In this document: piece after piece, positions 1-14,570 of the stretch
Layout of the letters: each line of letters begins with the position of its first letter
Position numbering within the stretch: position 1 is the stretch's first letter
NCBI GenBank assembly: GCA_002239045.1
Contig: MPNN01000003.1
Location: forward strand, 124,001-188,000
Length of the DNA: 64,000 bases
Source: SAR202 cluster bacterium bin127
GTDB lineage: Bacteria > Chloroflexota > Dehalococcoidia > Lucifugimonadales > Lucifugimonadaceae
Direction: 5' to 3'
Translations under genes and position numbers: made by a program
Notes under the pieces: generated by a model
Databases searched by the model: none
The model's input: only the letters and a program-made list of their open reading frames with translations
What the model was told of the DNA's origin: nothing

Positions 1-80
1 CGGGATTCGAACCCGCGATCCCGGTTGCCCGAGATACCGGTTTTCGAAACCGGCGCTTTCAACCACTCAGCCACCTCTCC
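1..80 (-). tRNA. tRNA-Ser(CGA), 3' end cut by window edge
   Basis: Read on the minus strand, the sequence has a GGAGAGG acceptor 5' strand, a D-arm, an anticodon stem CCGGT/ACCGG around a TTCGAAA loop (anticodon CGA, reading UCG), a long class II variable arm and the T-arm with GGTTCGAATCC. The 3' acceptor strand lies outside the window. It follows the 5S gene and is probably co-transcribed with it. Confidence 0.9.
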
Positions 81-125
81 CGGATTTTGATACAGAACAA
101 GATGCATCAACAATTGTAAAAGCCC

Positions 126-240
126 CCTGGCAACGACCTATTTTCCCACACCTCGCGGTGCAGTATCGTCAGCGCTACGACGTTTCACTTCCGTGTTCGG
201 GATGGGAACGGGTGGTTCCATCGCGCTCTTATCACCAAGG
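126..240 (-). rRNA. rrf: 5S ribosomal RNA
   Basis: The minus strand carries the conserved 5S core (CCATCCCGAACACGG, then GAAGTGAAACG) and complementary ends starting near CCTTGGTGAT and ending near GTTGCCAGGG, about 115 nt. It is the third gene of the operon, after 23S and the initiator tRNA. Exact ends are estimated. Confidence 0.92.
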
Positions 241-287
241 AGCTTCTGCGATATTTTTTACGCTATCCAGCTGTCTTGCCGGCGCGT

Positions 288-362
<75 letters not shown>

Positions 363-464
363 CCGAGCAATTCAATGCGCGACACGCTAGTCGAGCATGT
401 GATTGAAACCGATTCCGCAATCTCGCTATTGATCGGAGCAAACCGATACATGAAGCATTCTTAA

Positions 465-3435
<2,971 letters not shown>

Positions 3436-3557
3436 CATCTTCTTGAATCGGCTTGCTCCGGTTCTCGGAGAATGCGGAATCGATATTCAACTTTTTAGGT
3501 GCACCCACCAGATCGAGCCAAACGAAAACGCATGATTCTCTCAGCGGGTAACCCGTA

Positions 3558-3586
3558 AGTATAACGCCTACGAAAGAAAGCGTCAA
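3558..3586 (-). promoter_or_regulatory. rRNA operon promoter
   Basis: On the minus strand TTGACG (3581-3586) is followed after exactly 17 nt by TATACT (3558-3563), a near-consensus sigma-70 promoter. The start site would be near 3551, about 115 nt upstream of mature 23S. This supports independent transcription of the 23S-tRNA-5S-tRNA unit without a 16S gene. Confidence 0.8.
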
Positions 3587-3643
3587 CCACCTTAGCGCTA
3601 CCTCAGCCGGGTTATCAGTCCCTCTTTTTCACGCATCACTTGT

Positions 3644-4195
3644 TCACGATTTCGCGTCGATGCGATTGAGGATATCCCTTATCTCCGTCAACAGCTCCGT
3701 CTGTTCGTTCGAACCCACGGATGCCGGCGCGTCGGACGCGGTCGATCCATCACCGCCAGATCGCTGTTTGATCATCTCGACGTTCTCCAGAACCGCGTCC
3801 CGGAAATCATACGGATCGGCAACCCCGATGATGGTCGCGGCGCCCTGCAATTGAGTCTGACCCGCACTCTCGATACTGACTTTGTAGACGCCGAATTTAC
3901 GCATCAGAGGGCCTTGGTGTACGGAAACGTCGGTGATACGTTCGAGCGGAACGTTCGTCTCGCTGCGGAACACGACACCCCGCTTCGAACTCACGTTGGT
4001 CTCATCAAGTTCCAATGTGTGGAACTCACGGTACCGAGGCGCGTACCAAACCCAGTAGATGATGGCGATTATCGGGATTAGCGGTATCCCCACGATCGTC
4101 ACTGCCGATACCCACGTCACGGTCCAGAACAGATACTGCTTCACGTTGTCGTCAATTTCAACCGCGACTTGGTTGGGAGTTGTTAGTTCCGACAT
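3644..4195 (-). CDS. bPH2 (YdbS-like) PH-domain membrane protein
   Basis: 183 aa. A hydrophobic stretch at about residues 21-53 is long enough for two membrane passes. A bacterial PH domain of the bPH2 type follows (about 58-140), with the recognisable LERITDVSVHQGPLMRKFG segment. The C-terminus is hydrophilic, Ser/Asp-rich and may form a short helix. ATG at 4195 has GAGG just upstream. The gene is divergent from purA. The molecular role of bPH2 proteins is poorly defined; an envelope or stress function is only a guess. Confidence 0.85.
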   Translation of the reverse strand: MSELTTPNQVAVEIDDNVKQYLFWTVTWVSAVTIVGIPLIPIIAIIYWVWYAPRYREFHTLELDETNVSSKRGVVFRSETNVPLERITDVSVHQGPLMRKFGVYKVSIESAGQTQLQGAATIIGVADPYDFRDAVLENVEMIKQRSGGDGSTASDAPASVGSNEQTELLTEIRDILNRIDAKS

Positions 4196-4349
4196 CCCTC
4201 AATTCCTCGCTTCGATACATACTGGCAAAATCGCTCTGCGCCCATGGTACCCGAACCGCCCCATCGGGAGATCGCAAACGGGTCTGCGAACGCAGCCAAG
4301 CCCGTTTGAAGCACGGCATTCAGGATGAATTCATGGCCGCGCGGCGCGA

Positions 4350-4355
4350 TATAAT
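4350..4355 (+). promoter_or_regulatory. possible -10 element for purA
   Basis: A perfect TATAAT lies about 95 nt upstream of the purA start in the divergent region between the bPH2 gene and purA. No good -35 box is found at 16-18 nt spacing, so this is only a candidate. Confidence 0.3.
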
Positions 4356-4366
4356 TCGTTTGTTAA

Positions 4367-6692
<2,326 letters not shown>

Positions 6693-8096
6693 TTAAGTGA
6701 GAGTAAGCGAGAGATCCGACGAACTCTTGGGAAACAACGTCTCGATCAAATGCCGAGATGACTTCGACCCGGTGTTGACATCGGTGTGAGCGGATACCGT
6801 TTCGGAAACAGATCGCATCCCGAACAGAACCGGGAGAAACGTTTGACCCGGAAATCTTGCAGACGCGACCCACCCGTCAGATGCTTTTTCCCGGTGAACC
6901 GCTGTCTGATATTCGACGCCAGTTATCTTGCCATCTTCAAAACTGATCGCAATTCTGTCGCGGTCTACGCGAATCTCAACGTCGCCGGTGATTCCCGCGT
7001 GCAACGAAGACTCGATCCTCGCCTCCAATGCCGGCGCGATTTTCCGCAGGAAGGCGGCAATGTCAGGCACCCTCACGTACCAACCGTATTGGCGTTCCGG
7101 TTCGTGTCCCAACGCCCCGTCATCGAAAACGTACGCTGGATGGTCTGGTTGCAGATCCTGCCGTATCGACTTAATCTCGCGCTCCGGGTCGTGATTCCCC
7201 TCAGCGGCCTTTTTGGCCAAATTCCGAACCTCCTTTAGCAAGGAAGGTAACGCTTCCCGCCAATATCGCGACTCTGACATCTCCATCCGCAGAATTATTC
7301 CTTGGTCAATCTCGATAACCATCGCATACATGAGAACGCCTATCGGCTCACCGAGTCCCTCATCTTCTGATTTGCACAAGATCGCGGTTTTGTGACACAC
7401 CGCGCTCCGGTCGGTGCGATCAAACGTGAAATACTTCACCTCGTCCTTACGAAACACCGGCGACACCATTGATCGATGCGTCGAGTCCTTCAATACTTCA
7501 GTGATGAAGGGCACGTCGTCTTCTGTTGCATCGCGTAGCTGAAACTCGCGTTTCTCATCACCCCACTGCGGCAATGAAGTGATCGGAGTGTAGCGTCCAC
7601 CCTCCGCGGGCAAGGCGTATTCGTAACCGAATTGTCGGTAGTAGCTCGGAATGCCCAAGACAACTTGGACGAGATGATCGCGTTCCGAAGCCCATCGGTG
7701 CATCACATCGAACTGTTTACGTACTAAACCTCGATTTCTGTAATCGGGATGGGTGCCAACGATCTCAGGCTGTCCGATCTCAATCTCAACCCCGTCGTAG
7801 GTCCAACTCTGCGAAAAGTACGTCGTCGTTGACGCGAACCGTCCTTGTTCGACATCTTCGACGATGATGATGTCGTCAGGATTCAACGTCGGATGCGGTT
7901 TGGCGAGAAGGTCGTGGATCCACTTCGCGATCCAATACGCTTCCGTGCCCGTGCCCGAAGAATCGGCCAAAGGTTCGTCCATAAAAACTTTGGCGCAAAA
8001 CTTCGCGAGCGCATCCGCATCCTCGCGAACCGCGGAACGCATTATCAACCCGTCGCCAAGATCCTCGATGATTTTTTTGGGCGACTCGTCAATCAT
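6693..8096 (-). CDS. Eis-like GNAT N-acetyltransferase
   Basis: 467 aa. The N-terminal half has GNAT features, including VEIGQPEIVGTHPDYRNRGL, where the acetyl-CoA-binding turn is expected. A second degenerate GNAT-like region follows. The C-terminal about 100 residues look like the SCP2-type domain of the Eis family (Acetyltransf_9 architecture). The acceptor substrate is unknown. ATG at 8096 lies one codon after a TTG that could also be used. The gene sits 7 bp after dapA and abuts yvcK, so it is probably part of the same transcript. Confidence 0.75.
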   Translation of the reverse strand: MIDESPKKIIEDLGDGLIMRSAVREDADALAKFCAKVFMDEPLADSSGTGTEAYWIAKWIHDLLAKPHPTLNPDDIIIVEDVEQGRFASTTTYFSQSWTYDGVEIEIGQPEIVGTHPDYRNRGLVRKQFDVMHRWASERDHLVQVVLGIPSYYRQFGYEYALPAEGGRYTPITSLPQWGDEKREFQLRDATEDDVPFITEVLKDSTHRSMVSPVFRKDEVKYFTFDRTDRSAVCHKTAILCKSEDEGLGEPIGVLMYAMVIEIDQGIILRMEMSESRYWREALPSLLKEVRNLAKKAAEGNHDPEREIKSIRQDLQPDHPAYVFDDGALGHEPERQYGWYVRVPDIAAFLRKIAPALEARIESSLHAGITGDVEIRVDRDRIAISFEDGKITGVEYQTAVHREKASDGWVASARFPGQTFLPVLFGMRSVSETVSAHTDVNTGSKSSRHLIETLFPKSSSDLSLTLT

Positions 8097-8103
8097 CAAA
8101 ATA

Positions 8104-9006
8104 TCAACCGTTTGGAAGGTCGATCCGGTATTGATCCATGATGGGATCGAACTGCGCTGCGAATGCCGCTATCTCATCGTCGTCCGCTTGCATCGGGTGA
8201 CGCGCCGGGCCAGCATTGAAACCCGATCGGTTCATCGCATATCGAACTGGTATCGGGTTGGTGATGAAGAACAGCGCGTTGAAAATCGGCAACAATCGTA
8301 GGTGTTCACCGGCCGCTCGTTCAATATCGCCTTCCAAAACCGCACCGATCAATCCTTTGACTTGGTTGCCGATGATGTTGCTCGCGACGCTGACTACTCC
8401 GTATCCACCGGTGGAGACGATTGAGAAGGTCTCGTTGTCATTGCCAGACCAAACATTGAAGCCGTCGGGAGCATCTTTGATGACGTATGCGATCTGATCG
8501 GCGTCGCTACTTGCTTCCTTGACTCCGACAATGTTCGGAACCTCAGCCAACTTCAGCGTCGTACCCGCCGTCATATTCAGCGCCGTGCGGCTGGGGACGT
8601 TGTAGAGGATTCCGGGGATCGAAACCGCCTCGGCTATCGCGATGAAATGTTTGGTCAATCCGCCTTGCGTCGGTTTGTTGTAGGCCGGCACCGTCATGAG
8701 GATTGCGTCGGCGCCAACGGCCTCAGCTTCGCGTGATACTTCGATAGATCGGTAGGTGTTATTGTCGGTCGTGCCAGCGACGACCGCGCCGGAATCTCCA
8801 ATCGCATCTTTGACCTCGGCGAATAGTTTCAGACGCTCTTCGTCGGACATCGAAGGTGCTTCGCCGGTCGTTCCACCGATGACCAGTCCATCCGAGCCGG
8901 ACGCCAACAATGACTTCGCCAGCTTGCGAGCCTGTGGGTAATTAACTTCGCCATCCTCCGTGAACGGAGTGACCATCGCTGTGAGAACTCGACCAATTTC
9001 TGCCAT
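8104..9006 (-). CDS. dapA: 4-hydroxy-tetrahydrodipicolinate synthase
   Basis: 300 aa. Condenses pyruvate with aspartate semialdehyde in diaminopimelate/lysine synthesis. TIM-barrel family signatures are complete: GGTTGE, the YNVPSRT segment with the catalytic Tyr and the substrate Arg, and VGVKEAS with the Schiff-base Lys. This distinguishes it from the second, atypical DapA-family gene at 38026-38958. It lies downstream of dapB and asd on the same strand, so three consecutive lysine-pathway steps are clustered. Confidence 0.96.
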   Translation of the reverse strand: MAEIGRVLTAMVTPFTEDGEVNYPQARKLAKSLLASGSDGLVIGGTTGEAPSMSDEERLKLFAEVKDAIGDSGAVVAGTTDNNTYRSIEVSREAEAVGADAILMTVPAYNKPTQGGLTKHFIAIAEAVSIPGILYNVPSRTALNMTAGTTLKLAEVPNIVGVKEASSDADQIAYVIKDAPDGFNVWSGNDNETFSIVSTGGYGVVSVASNIIGNQVKGLIGAVLEGDIERAAGEHLRLLPIFNALFFITNPIPVRYAMNRSGFNAGPARHPMQADDDEIAAFAAQFDPIMDQYRIDLPNG

Positions 9007-9133
9007 TTCAAACTCCCTTACGCATCGAATCTTACATCACACGAGCGAACACCAAAACGCCCGCATTGAACTGCAACGACGGCTGCATCCGAAGCCATTT
9101 GCAACAGGTTCGAAATGCAGAATTCGCGCCTCG

Positions 9134-10180
9134 TCACACCGTCGCGGCGACGCGCGGTTGAACACACTCTCGCGCCACGCATTCGTCCATGATCTGCAAC
9201 GCGTTGAGCGCCGCTCCCTTGCGAAGATTGTCTGCCGCAAGCCAGAAGACCACGCCATTCTCGTGTGCAAGATCGCGCCGCACACGACCAACCATCACTT
9301 GATCCTCACCTGCAGAGTTTGACGGCATAGGATAGACCGATTCATGCGGTCGATCCAACAGATCAATTCCTGGGAACTCGGCTAACACCAGACGCGCCTC
9401 GTCAACAGATACCGGATCGCGGAACTCCACCGTAACCGATTCGCAGTGGGAAACCTCAACGGGAACTCGGACACATGTAGATGTAAGTCGCAACTCGGGT
9501 TCACCGAGAATCTTTCGCGACTCGTTCACCATCTTCCACTCTTCTTTCGTGTACCCCTCGTCGATGAAATCGTCGACCTGCGGAAGTAGGTTGAACGCTA
9601 TCGGATGTGGATACTGGCTCGGGGGCGACATCTCTTCCCCGCGTAATATCTCACGCGACTGATCCAGCAGCTCCTCCCTCGCCGCAGCGCCCGTACCCGT
9701 GACCGATTGATACGTGGAAACCGTAACGGAGCTGATCTCCGCCAAACCTCTGAGCCCGGCGAGTGCCATCACCAATGGGGTCGTCGTGCAATTGGGGATT
9801 GAGATGATGCCGGAGTGCCACTCGACATCAGAGCCGTTAACTTCCGGAACAACCAACGGAACGCTCGGATCCATGCGATACGCTGAACCATCGTCGATCA
9901 CCAACCCTCCACGTTTGACCACCTCGGGAGCCAGTGCCAAACTAACTTCGGAGGAAGCAGATATGAACGCCACATCAACTCCGTCAAACGATTCTGGCGT
10001 GGCCTCCTGGACCGTCAACGATTGACCAAGGTATCCGATTTGCTTCCCGTGAGATCGCTTGGAAGCAAGAAGACGTAACTTTTCGGCCGGGTGGCCGCGT
10101 TCAGCCAACAGCTCAAGGGCAACCGCACCGACTGCGCCGGTTGCGCCTACGATAGCGATTTCGAGATCTGATGCACGCAT
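9134..10180 (-). CDS. asd: Aspartate-semialdehyde dehydrogenase
   Basis: 348 aa. Reduces aspartyl phosphate to aspartate semialdehyde, the substrate of DapA. The N-terminal NADP-binding motif IAIVGATGAVG and the active-site Cys in ISIPNCTTTPL are present. The ATG at 10180 has AAAGGA seven nt upstream and begins just before the conserved fold; the in-frame ATG at 10213 would add 11 non-conserved residues. It lies between dapB and dapA. Confidence 0.96.
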   Translation of the reverse strand: MRASDLEIAIVGATGAVGAVALELLAERGHPAEKLRLLASKRSHGKQIGYLGQSLTVQEATPESFDGVDVAFISASSEVSLALAPEVVKRGGLVIDDGSAYRMDPSVPLVVPEVNGSDVEWHSGIISIPNCTTTPLVMALAGLRGLAEISSVTVSTYQSVTGTGAAAREELLDQSREILRGEEMSPPSQYPHPIAFNLLPQVDDFIDEGYTKEEWKMVNESRKILGEPELRLTSTCVRVPVEVSHCESVTVEFRDPVSVDEARLVLAEFPGIDLLDRPHESVYPMPSNSAGEDQVMVGRVRRDLAHENGVVFWLAADNLRKGAALNALQIMDECVARECVQPRVAATV

Positions 10181-10257
10181 CTCAAATTCCTTTGACCTGG
10201 GAGCGAATTTCAACGCGGTCCGCTCATCGCGTGATCTGGAACTTCCGGCTGGCCGTC

Positions 10258-11061
10258 TCAGTCAGAGAAGCCGAGCACCTTGTCGAGTCCCACGATCATC
10301 GATTTTTCGTCCATGACCCGCCGTACCGCGAGCATGACTCCCGGCATAAAACTGTCTCGGCTAATCGAATCGTGGAGCAATGTGAGAGTTTGTCCGAGTG
10401 CTCCGAACACAACTTCGTGTCGGGCAACTCGGCCTGGCATTCTGGCGCTGTGGACATTGATGCCGCCAGACGATCCGCCACGCGTGCCGCTGAGGAGTTC
10501 TTTCTCGACGATGTTCTGGTCGAAATCGCCGCCTTTACCCTCGAGCATTGCTTGGACGATCGAGATCGCGGTACCGGAAGGCGCATCGATCTTCATCTCG
10601 TGATGGCTCTCAATTACGTCTGCGTAATCAAAATAACTCGACGCTATTCGTGCCAAGTGAATGAGTACGACGCAACCTAGGGCAAAGTTTGAAGCGGAAA
10701 TTACGCCGACGTTCGCTTCAGTAGCGAGATCTCCGATTGCGGATAGCTCTTCGGGCGTCATGCCAGTCGAGCCGGATACGCACCGAACCTTGTGGGCGAC
10801 ACACGCTCGCATCGCGGCACTGCCGCCTTCAGCGTTCGTGAAATCGACGACGACGTCGGGGGTGACTTTTCCGAAAAGGATGTCGAGGTTCGACGCTAAA
10901 GGCAGATCCATGCCTCCCAAAGTTGAAACCGATTTCTCACCGCCGGCGAGCGCGTCGGCTCCTCCGACGGGAACCATTCCTGGTTCTTGCTCCACCGCGT
11001 TCAACACGGTGGAGCCCATCCGGCCCAACACTCCGTTAACTGCGACGGTGATATCGGTCAT
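10258..11061 (-). CDS. dapB: 4-hydroxy-tetrahydrodipicolinate reductase
   Basis: 267 aa. Reduces the DapA product with NAD(P)H. The N-terminal VAVNGVLGRMG nucleotide-binding motif and the family signature ESHHEMKIDAPSGTA, with catalytic His pair and Lys, are intact. It is first of the dapB-asd-dapA-GNAT-yvcK group on the minus strand, and 67 bp downstream of pnp, so it may be read through from rpsO-pnp. Confidence 0.96.
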   Translation of the reverse strand: MTDITVAVNGVLGRMGSTVLNAVEQEPGMVPVGGADALAGGEKSVSTLGGMDLPLASNLDILFGKVTPDVVVDFTNAEGGSAAMRACVAHKVRCVSGSTGMTPEELSAIGDLATEANVGVISASNFALGCVVLIHLARIASSYFDYADVIESHHEMKIDAPSGTAISIVQAMLEGKGGDFDQNIVEKELLSGTRGGSSGGINVHSARMPGRVARHEVVFGALGQTLTLLHDSISRDSFMPGVMLAVRRVMDEKSMIVGLDKVLGFSD

Positions 11062-11128
11062 TTCAACTTTGGGTGTTGTTTGCTTTCAGTTATCTAGGAC
11101 AACCGCATTTAGTTGCTTAGATTCTAAG

Positions 11129-13600
11129 CTATCGGTCGCGCGAGATCATTCGACGACGCGGCCTTCGGTTGTCGCCGCCGTCGCCGAAATCGTCACGTCG
11201 GCCACCACCGCGTCCGCCGCGGTCGTAGTTGTCTCGTCGGCCGCCTCGGTCGCCGTCGTCGCGGCCACCGCGTCCGCCGCGGTCGTAGCGACCACCGCCA
11301 CGGCCACCGCGGTCGAAGTCGTCTCGCCGTCCGCCGCGATCTCCGCCGCGATCAAAGTTGTCGCGTCCACCGCCGCCGCCACCGCCACCGCGGTCGTAAC
11401 GACCACCACCGCCACGGCCACCGCGGTCAGAACCGCCGCGTCCGCCGCGATTGCCTGGTCGGCGTCGGCCCACTGCTTCTTCGAGTGCGCGATCGTGGTC
11501 ACCGTAGTTGCGTTCGTCGATGACCGCTCGAACTGATAGGTCAACGCGACCATTAGGGTCAACGTTCACTACCATGACTTCCAACTCATCGCCTTCGTTG
11601 GCCACTGATTGAACGTCAGGGACTCGGGTATCGGACAGCTCGCTGATGTGAACCATGCCGTCTTTTCCGGGTATCAGGTTGACGAAGCAACCGAAATCCA
11701 TGATCTTGACGACTTTGCCGGTATACAGTTCGCCGAGCTCAACGCCCTTTGTCATCGTGCGAATGTTCTCGATGGCGCCCTGAACCTTGTCCGACTGCGT
11801 GCCACCGATGGTGACGCTGCCGTCGTCCTGAATGTCGACGCTGACGCCGAACTCTTCTTGGATGCCTCGGACGTTGGAACCACCTGGACCAATGACCATG
11901 CCGATCTTGTCGGTCGGAACCTTGATGGTTGTCATTCGTGGAGCACCGTCACGCAGATCTGTTCGAGGTGCGGAAATGGTTTGCTCCATGTGCTCAAGAA
12001 TCTGAAGTCGGGCGTTTCGAGCCTGTTCGAGTGCCTCGGACATAACTTCGTAAGTGATGCCCTTGACCTTGATGTCCATCTGCAGAGCGGTGATGCCGTC
12101 GCGGGTTCCCGCGACTTTGAAGTCCATATCGCCGGCGTGGTCTTCCGCGCCTTGGATGTCGGTTAGGACCTTGGCAACGCCGTCTTCACCGGTGATGAGA
12201 CCCATAGCGATTCCGGCGACGGGTGCGGATATCGGCACACCGCCATCCATCAGCGCCATAGAACCTGCACACACGCTGGCCATCGACGATGATCCATTCG
12301 ACGCCATGACTTCTGAAACCAATCGCAAGGAGTACGGGAACTCTTCTTCGGCCGGTACCACAGGGCTGAGCGCCCGTTCGGCCAACATGCCGTGTCCTAC
12401 TTCACGTCGACCTGTGAACCCGAACCTACCGGCCTCGCCAGTCGAGTACGGCGGGAAGTTGTAGTGGTGCATGAAACGTTTCGTCGTAATCGGCGAAAGG
12501 TTGTCAAGTCGTTGCGCGTCGGCGGCCGAAGCCAAGGTCAACACGCCAAGAACTTGGGTTTCGCCCCGCTGGAAGATGCTCGACCCGTGCACACGCGGGA
12601 GGTAGCCAACCATGGAGTCGAGGGGTCGCAAGTCTTCGAGACTTCGCCCGTCGGGACGTCGGTCTTCTTCCAAAATCCCTTGGCGTACCGCTTCCTTCTC
12701 CAGGGAATACAGCTCGGACTGAACGTGCAAAGCGTCGAACGCGTCGTCACCCGATGTCAGTTCCGATTTGGCCTCGGACATGATCAATCTGACAGCTTCT
12801 TCGCGTGCTTCTTTGCCACCGCCGAGGTTGAGTGCGTCAACGATTGCGTTGCCGACTCGCTCCCTCGTAGCCGCCTTTGCAGCGAGTTCTTCCTCGGTCG
12901 CTTCGGGTGCTGCCCACTTAGTTTTTCCGACCTCCGCCTGGATGTCTCTAATGTGGGAAACGATTTCGCCATTGACATCTTGAGCTAACTTCAATGCCTC
13001 GAGGATTACCTCCTCGGAGACGAAATTCGCGCCAGCCTCGACCATCATGATGGCATCCGACGTTCCGGCGACCGTCAGTTCAAGGGCTGATTTCTCGAGT
13101 TCCTCGTACGTCGGGTTGACGACGAGTTCGCCATCAATGTAGCCGATGATGCATGCACCAACGGGGTCGTCGAAGGGGATGTCCGAGATGGCCAACGCCG
13201 CTGACGCGCCGACGATTCCCAACGTTGAGTGGGGATTTACTTCGTCCGCAGCGAGGATCGTAATGATGAGCTGCGTCTCGTTGTGGAAGTTTTTGGGAAA
13301 CAGAGGACGTAGCGGGCGGTCGCACAATCGAGCGGCTAGTATCGCTTCTGAACTTGGTCGCCCCTCGCGTTTGAAGAATCCGCCGGGCATTTTGCCAGCT
13401 GCGTACGCTTTTTCAGCGACATCCACGGTCAATGGCAGAAAATCGACGCCTTGACGCGGAGTTTTGTTTGCGGTCGCGGTTGCGAGCAGGACAAGATCAC
13501 CGTAGCGGAGTGTCACTGCTCCCCCGGCCTGGGGCGCGAGGTTTCCGGTCTCGAACGACATTAATCGCCCTCCGACCTCGATATCGAATTTTTGAGTCAT
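11129..13600 (-). CDS. pnp: Polyribonucleotide nucleotidyltransferase with RGG-rich tail
   Basis: 823 aa against about 700-720 for typical PNPases. Phosphorolytic 3'-5' exoribonuclease. It has two RNase PH domains (the second with the GDMDFKVAGTRDG active-site region), a KH domain with the IGPGG loop and an S1 domain. These are followed by an unusual tail (about 711-823) made almost only of Gly, Arg, Asp and aromatic residues in RGG, DRGG and RYDRGG repeats. ATG at 13600 is preceded by a purine-rich leader. Order rpsO-pnp is the classic one. Confidence 0.97.
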   Translation of the reverse strand: MTQKFDIEVGGRLMSFETGNLAPQAGGAVTLRYGDLVLLATATANKTPRQGVDFLPLTVDVAEKAYAAGKMPGGFFKREGRPSSEAILAARLCDRPLRPLFPKNFHNETQLIITILAADEVNPHSTLGIVGASAALAISDIPFDDPVGACIIGYIDGELVVNPTYEELEKSALELTVAGTSDAIMMVEAGANFVSEEVILEALKLAQDVNGEIVSHIRDIQAEVGKTKWAAPEATEEELAAKAATRERVGNAIVDALNLGGGKEAREEAVRLIMSEAKSELTSGDDAFDALHVQSELYSLEKEAVRQGILEEDRRPDGRSLEDLRPLDSMVGYLPRVHGSSIFQRGETQVLGVLTLASAADAQRLDNLSPITTKRFMHHYNFPPYSTGEAGRFGFTGRREVGHGMLAERALSPVVPAEEEFPYSLRLVSEVMASNGSSSMASVCAGSMALMDGGVPISAPVAGIAMGLITGEDGVAKVLTDIQGAEDHAGDMDFKVAGTRDGITALQMDIKVKGITYEVMSEALEQARNARLQILEHMEQTISAPRTDLRDGAPRMTTIKVPTDKIGMVIGPGGSNVRGIQEEFGVSVDIQDDGSVTIGGTQSDKVQGAIENIRTMTKGVELGELYTGKVVKIMDFGCFVNLIPGKDGMVHISELSDTRVPDVQSVANEGDELEVMVVNVDPNGRVDLSVRAVIDERNYGDHDRALEEAVGRRRPGNRGGRGGSDRGGRGGGGRYDRGGGGGGGGRDNFDRGGDRGGRRDDFDRGGRGGGRYDRGGRGGRDDGDRGGRRDNYDRGGRGGGRRDDFGDGGDNRRPRRRMISRDR
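11132..11470 (-). repeat. GC-rich low-complexity repeat encoding the PNPase RGG tail
   Basis: Imperfect tandem units of GGTGGCCGCGGTGG-type sequence (minus strand) encode RGG/DRGG/RYDRGG motifs. The same 20-bp-class segments recur (for example near 11205-11225 and 11265-11285), so the tract is prone to copy-number change and assembly error. Confidence 0.8.
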
Positions 13601-13883
13601 TTCTGAGCTTTCTCTTTTCTTTCTCTCAGCAAACCTTGTTTAGGTGCCAATTCTTGGTTTTTGTGGGAGCGCAACGATCGCGCATTGGTTATCAAGAAAA
13701 ACGCGCGAGATAGTCGATTTAGTTGGGTTAGTTGGTGCCAGCGAGACGATGGTGATCGTACGGAGCGCGCTCAAGAGAACTTAACGTGCGCGTGTGATCA
13801 TTCGGTAAACGGCAGGAAATTGGCAATTCGGCGGCGGCGTGCGATCTAGTTAGGAGCGGCGCGCGGCGACTAATGCCAAGCGT

Positions 13884-14162
13884 TCAACCGCGAAGGCCTA
13901 ACGCTTCGATGAGCGTTCGGTACCTTCGAACATCCTCTGTCGCGAGGTATCTGAGCAACCGTCGGCGTTTCCCGACGATCATCTGCAAACCGCGCCGTCC
14001 TGCGGCGTCGTGCTTGTGCACTTTGAAGTGCTCGGTAAGTTCCCGGATGCGGTCGGTCAGAATTGCAATCTGGACCTCAGCCGAACCGGTATCCTTTTCG
14101 TGCTTGCGAAATTTCTCGATCGTCTGCGTTTTCGCTTGGGCGTCCAATCTTATCTCTTTCAT
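13884..14162 (-). CDS. rpsO: 30S ribosomal protein S15
   Basis: 92 aa, usual size. Binds 16S rRNA early in 30S assembly. The S15 signature is clear: [21 protein letters not shown], then the [25 protein letters not shown] segment. ATG at 14162 has no strong Shine-Dalgarno. It lies 283 bp upstream of pnp on the same strand. In other bacteria both genes are post-transcriptionally autoregulated; no leader structure could be assigned here. Confidence 0.97.
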   Translation of the reverse strand: MKEIRLDAQAKTQTIEKFRKHEKDTGSAEVQIAILTDRIRELTEHFKVHKHDAAGRRGLQMIVGKRRRLLRYLATEDVRRYRTLIEALGLRG

Positions 14163-14531
14163 ACTGGCGGTTTTCGCAAGTGGGATTTTTCACGATCAAC
14201 CTCTGCTCCGCTCTGCCAGCTCGTTCTTTCTCTGTTTCTACTTCCGCTAACTCGTTTAGCTCAACCGATAAGGATACCACTCAACCAAGCCGAATCGTCC
14301 CACGGTGATGCATTACGCGTTGCGACGGTGCCTTTGGCGGCCAAAATCCAACCGATCTAACCCGCAATCAGTCTGCTTCCCGAAGCACCGATAGAAGCAC
14401 CGATGCAAAAGTCACCAATCCAACCCAAGCAAGGCGGGCACGGAACGAGTTCTTTCATGTAACATGCACCTATCGTGGCAAGGATCGTTCATCATTGCAC
14501 TCGAATACGCTGTTTGGCTGCACGAGCCGTC
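14163..14531. other. Gene-free part of the divergent rpsO/collagen-like region
   Basis: No credible coding frame is seen between rpsO and the collagen-like gene promoter. An 11-bp direct repeat, GAAGCACCGAT, occurs twice with 1-bp spacing (14382-14392 and 14394-14404). It should contain the minus-strand rpsO promoter, but I could not place one with confidence. Confidence 0.5.
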
Positions 14532-14561
14532 TTGACACACGCGCTTAAACAGGCATAACAT
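14532..14561 (+). promoter_or_regulatory. Promoter of the collagen-like gene
   Basis: A perfect TTGACA at 14532-14537 is followed by an 18-nt spacer and TAACAT at 14556-14561. The predicted start near 14568 leaves a leader of about 165 nt. The same hexamer pair and spacing occur upstream of the DUF177-rpmF-fabD operon, which raises confidence in both. Confidence 0.55.
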
Positions 14562-14570
14562 TATTCATTG

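Noticed and set aside
11146-11562. Open frames opposite or out of phase with the PNPase tail (Ala/Val/Thr-rich products)
   Set aside because: They arise from the repetitive RGG-coding DNA read in other frames, with extreme composition and no start signal.
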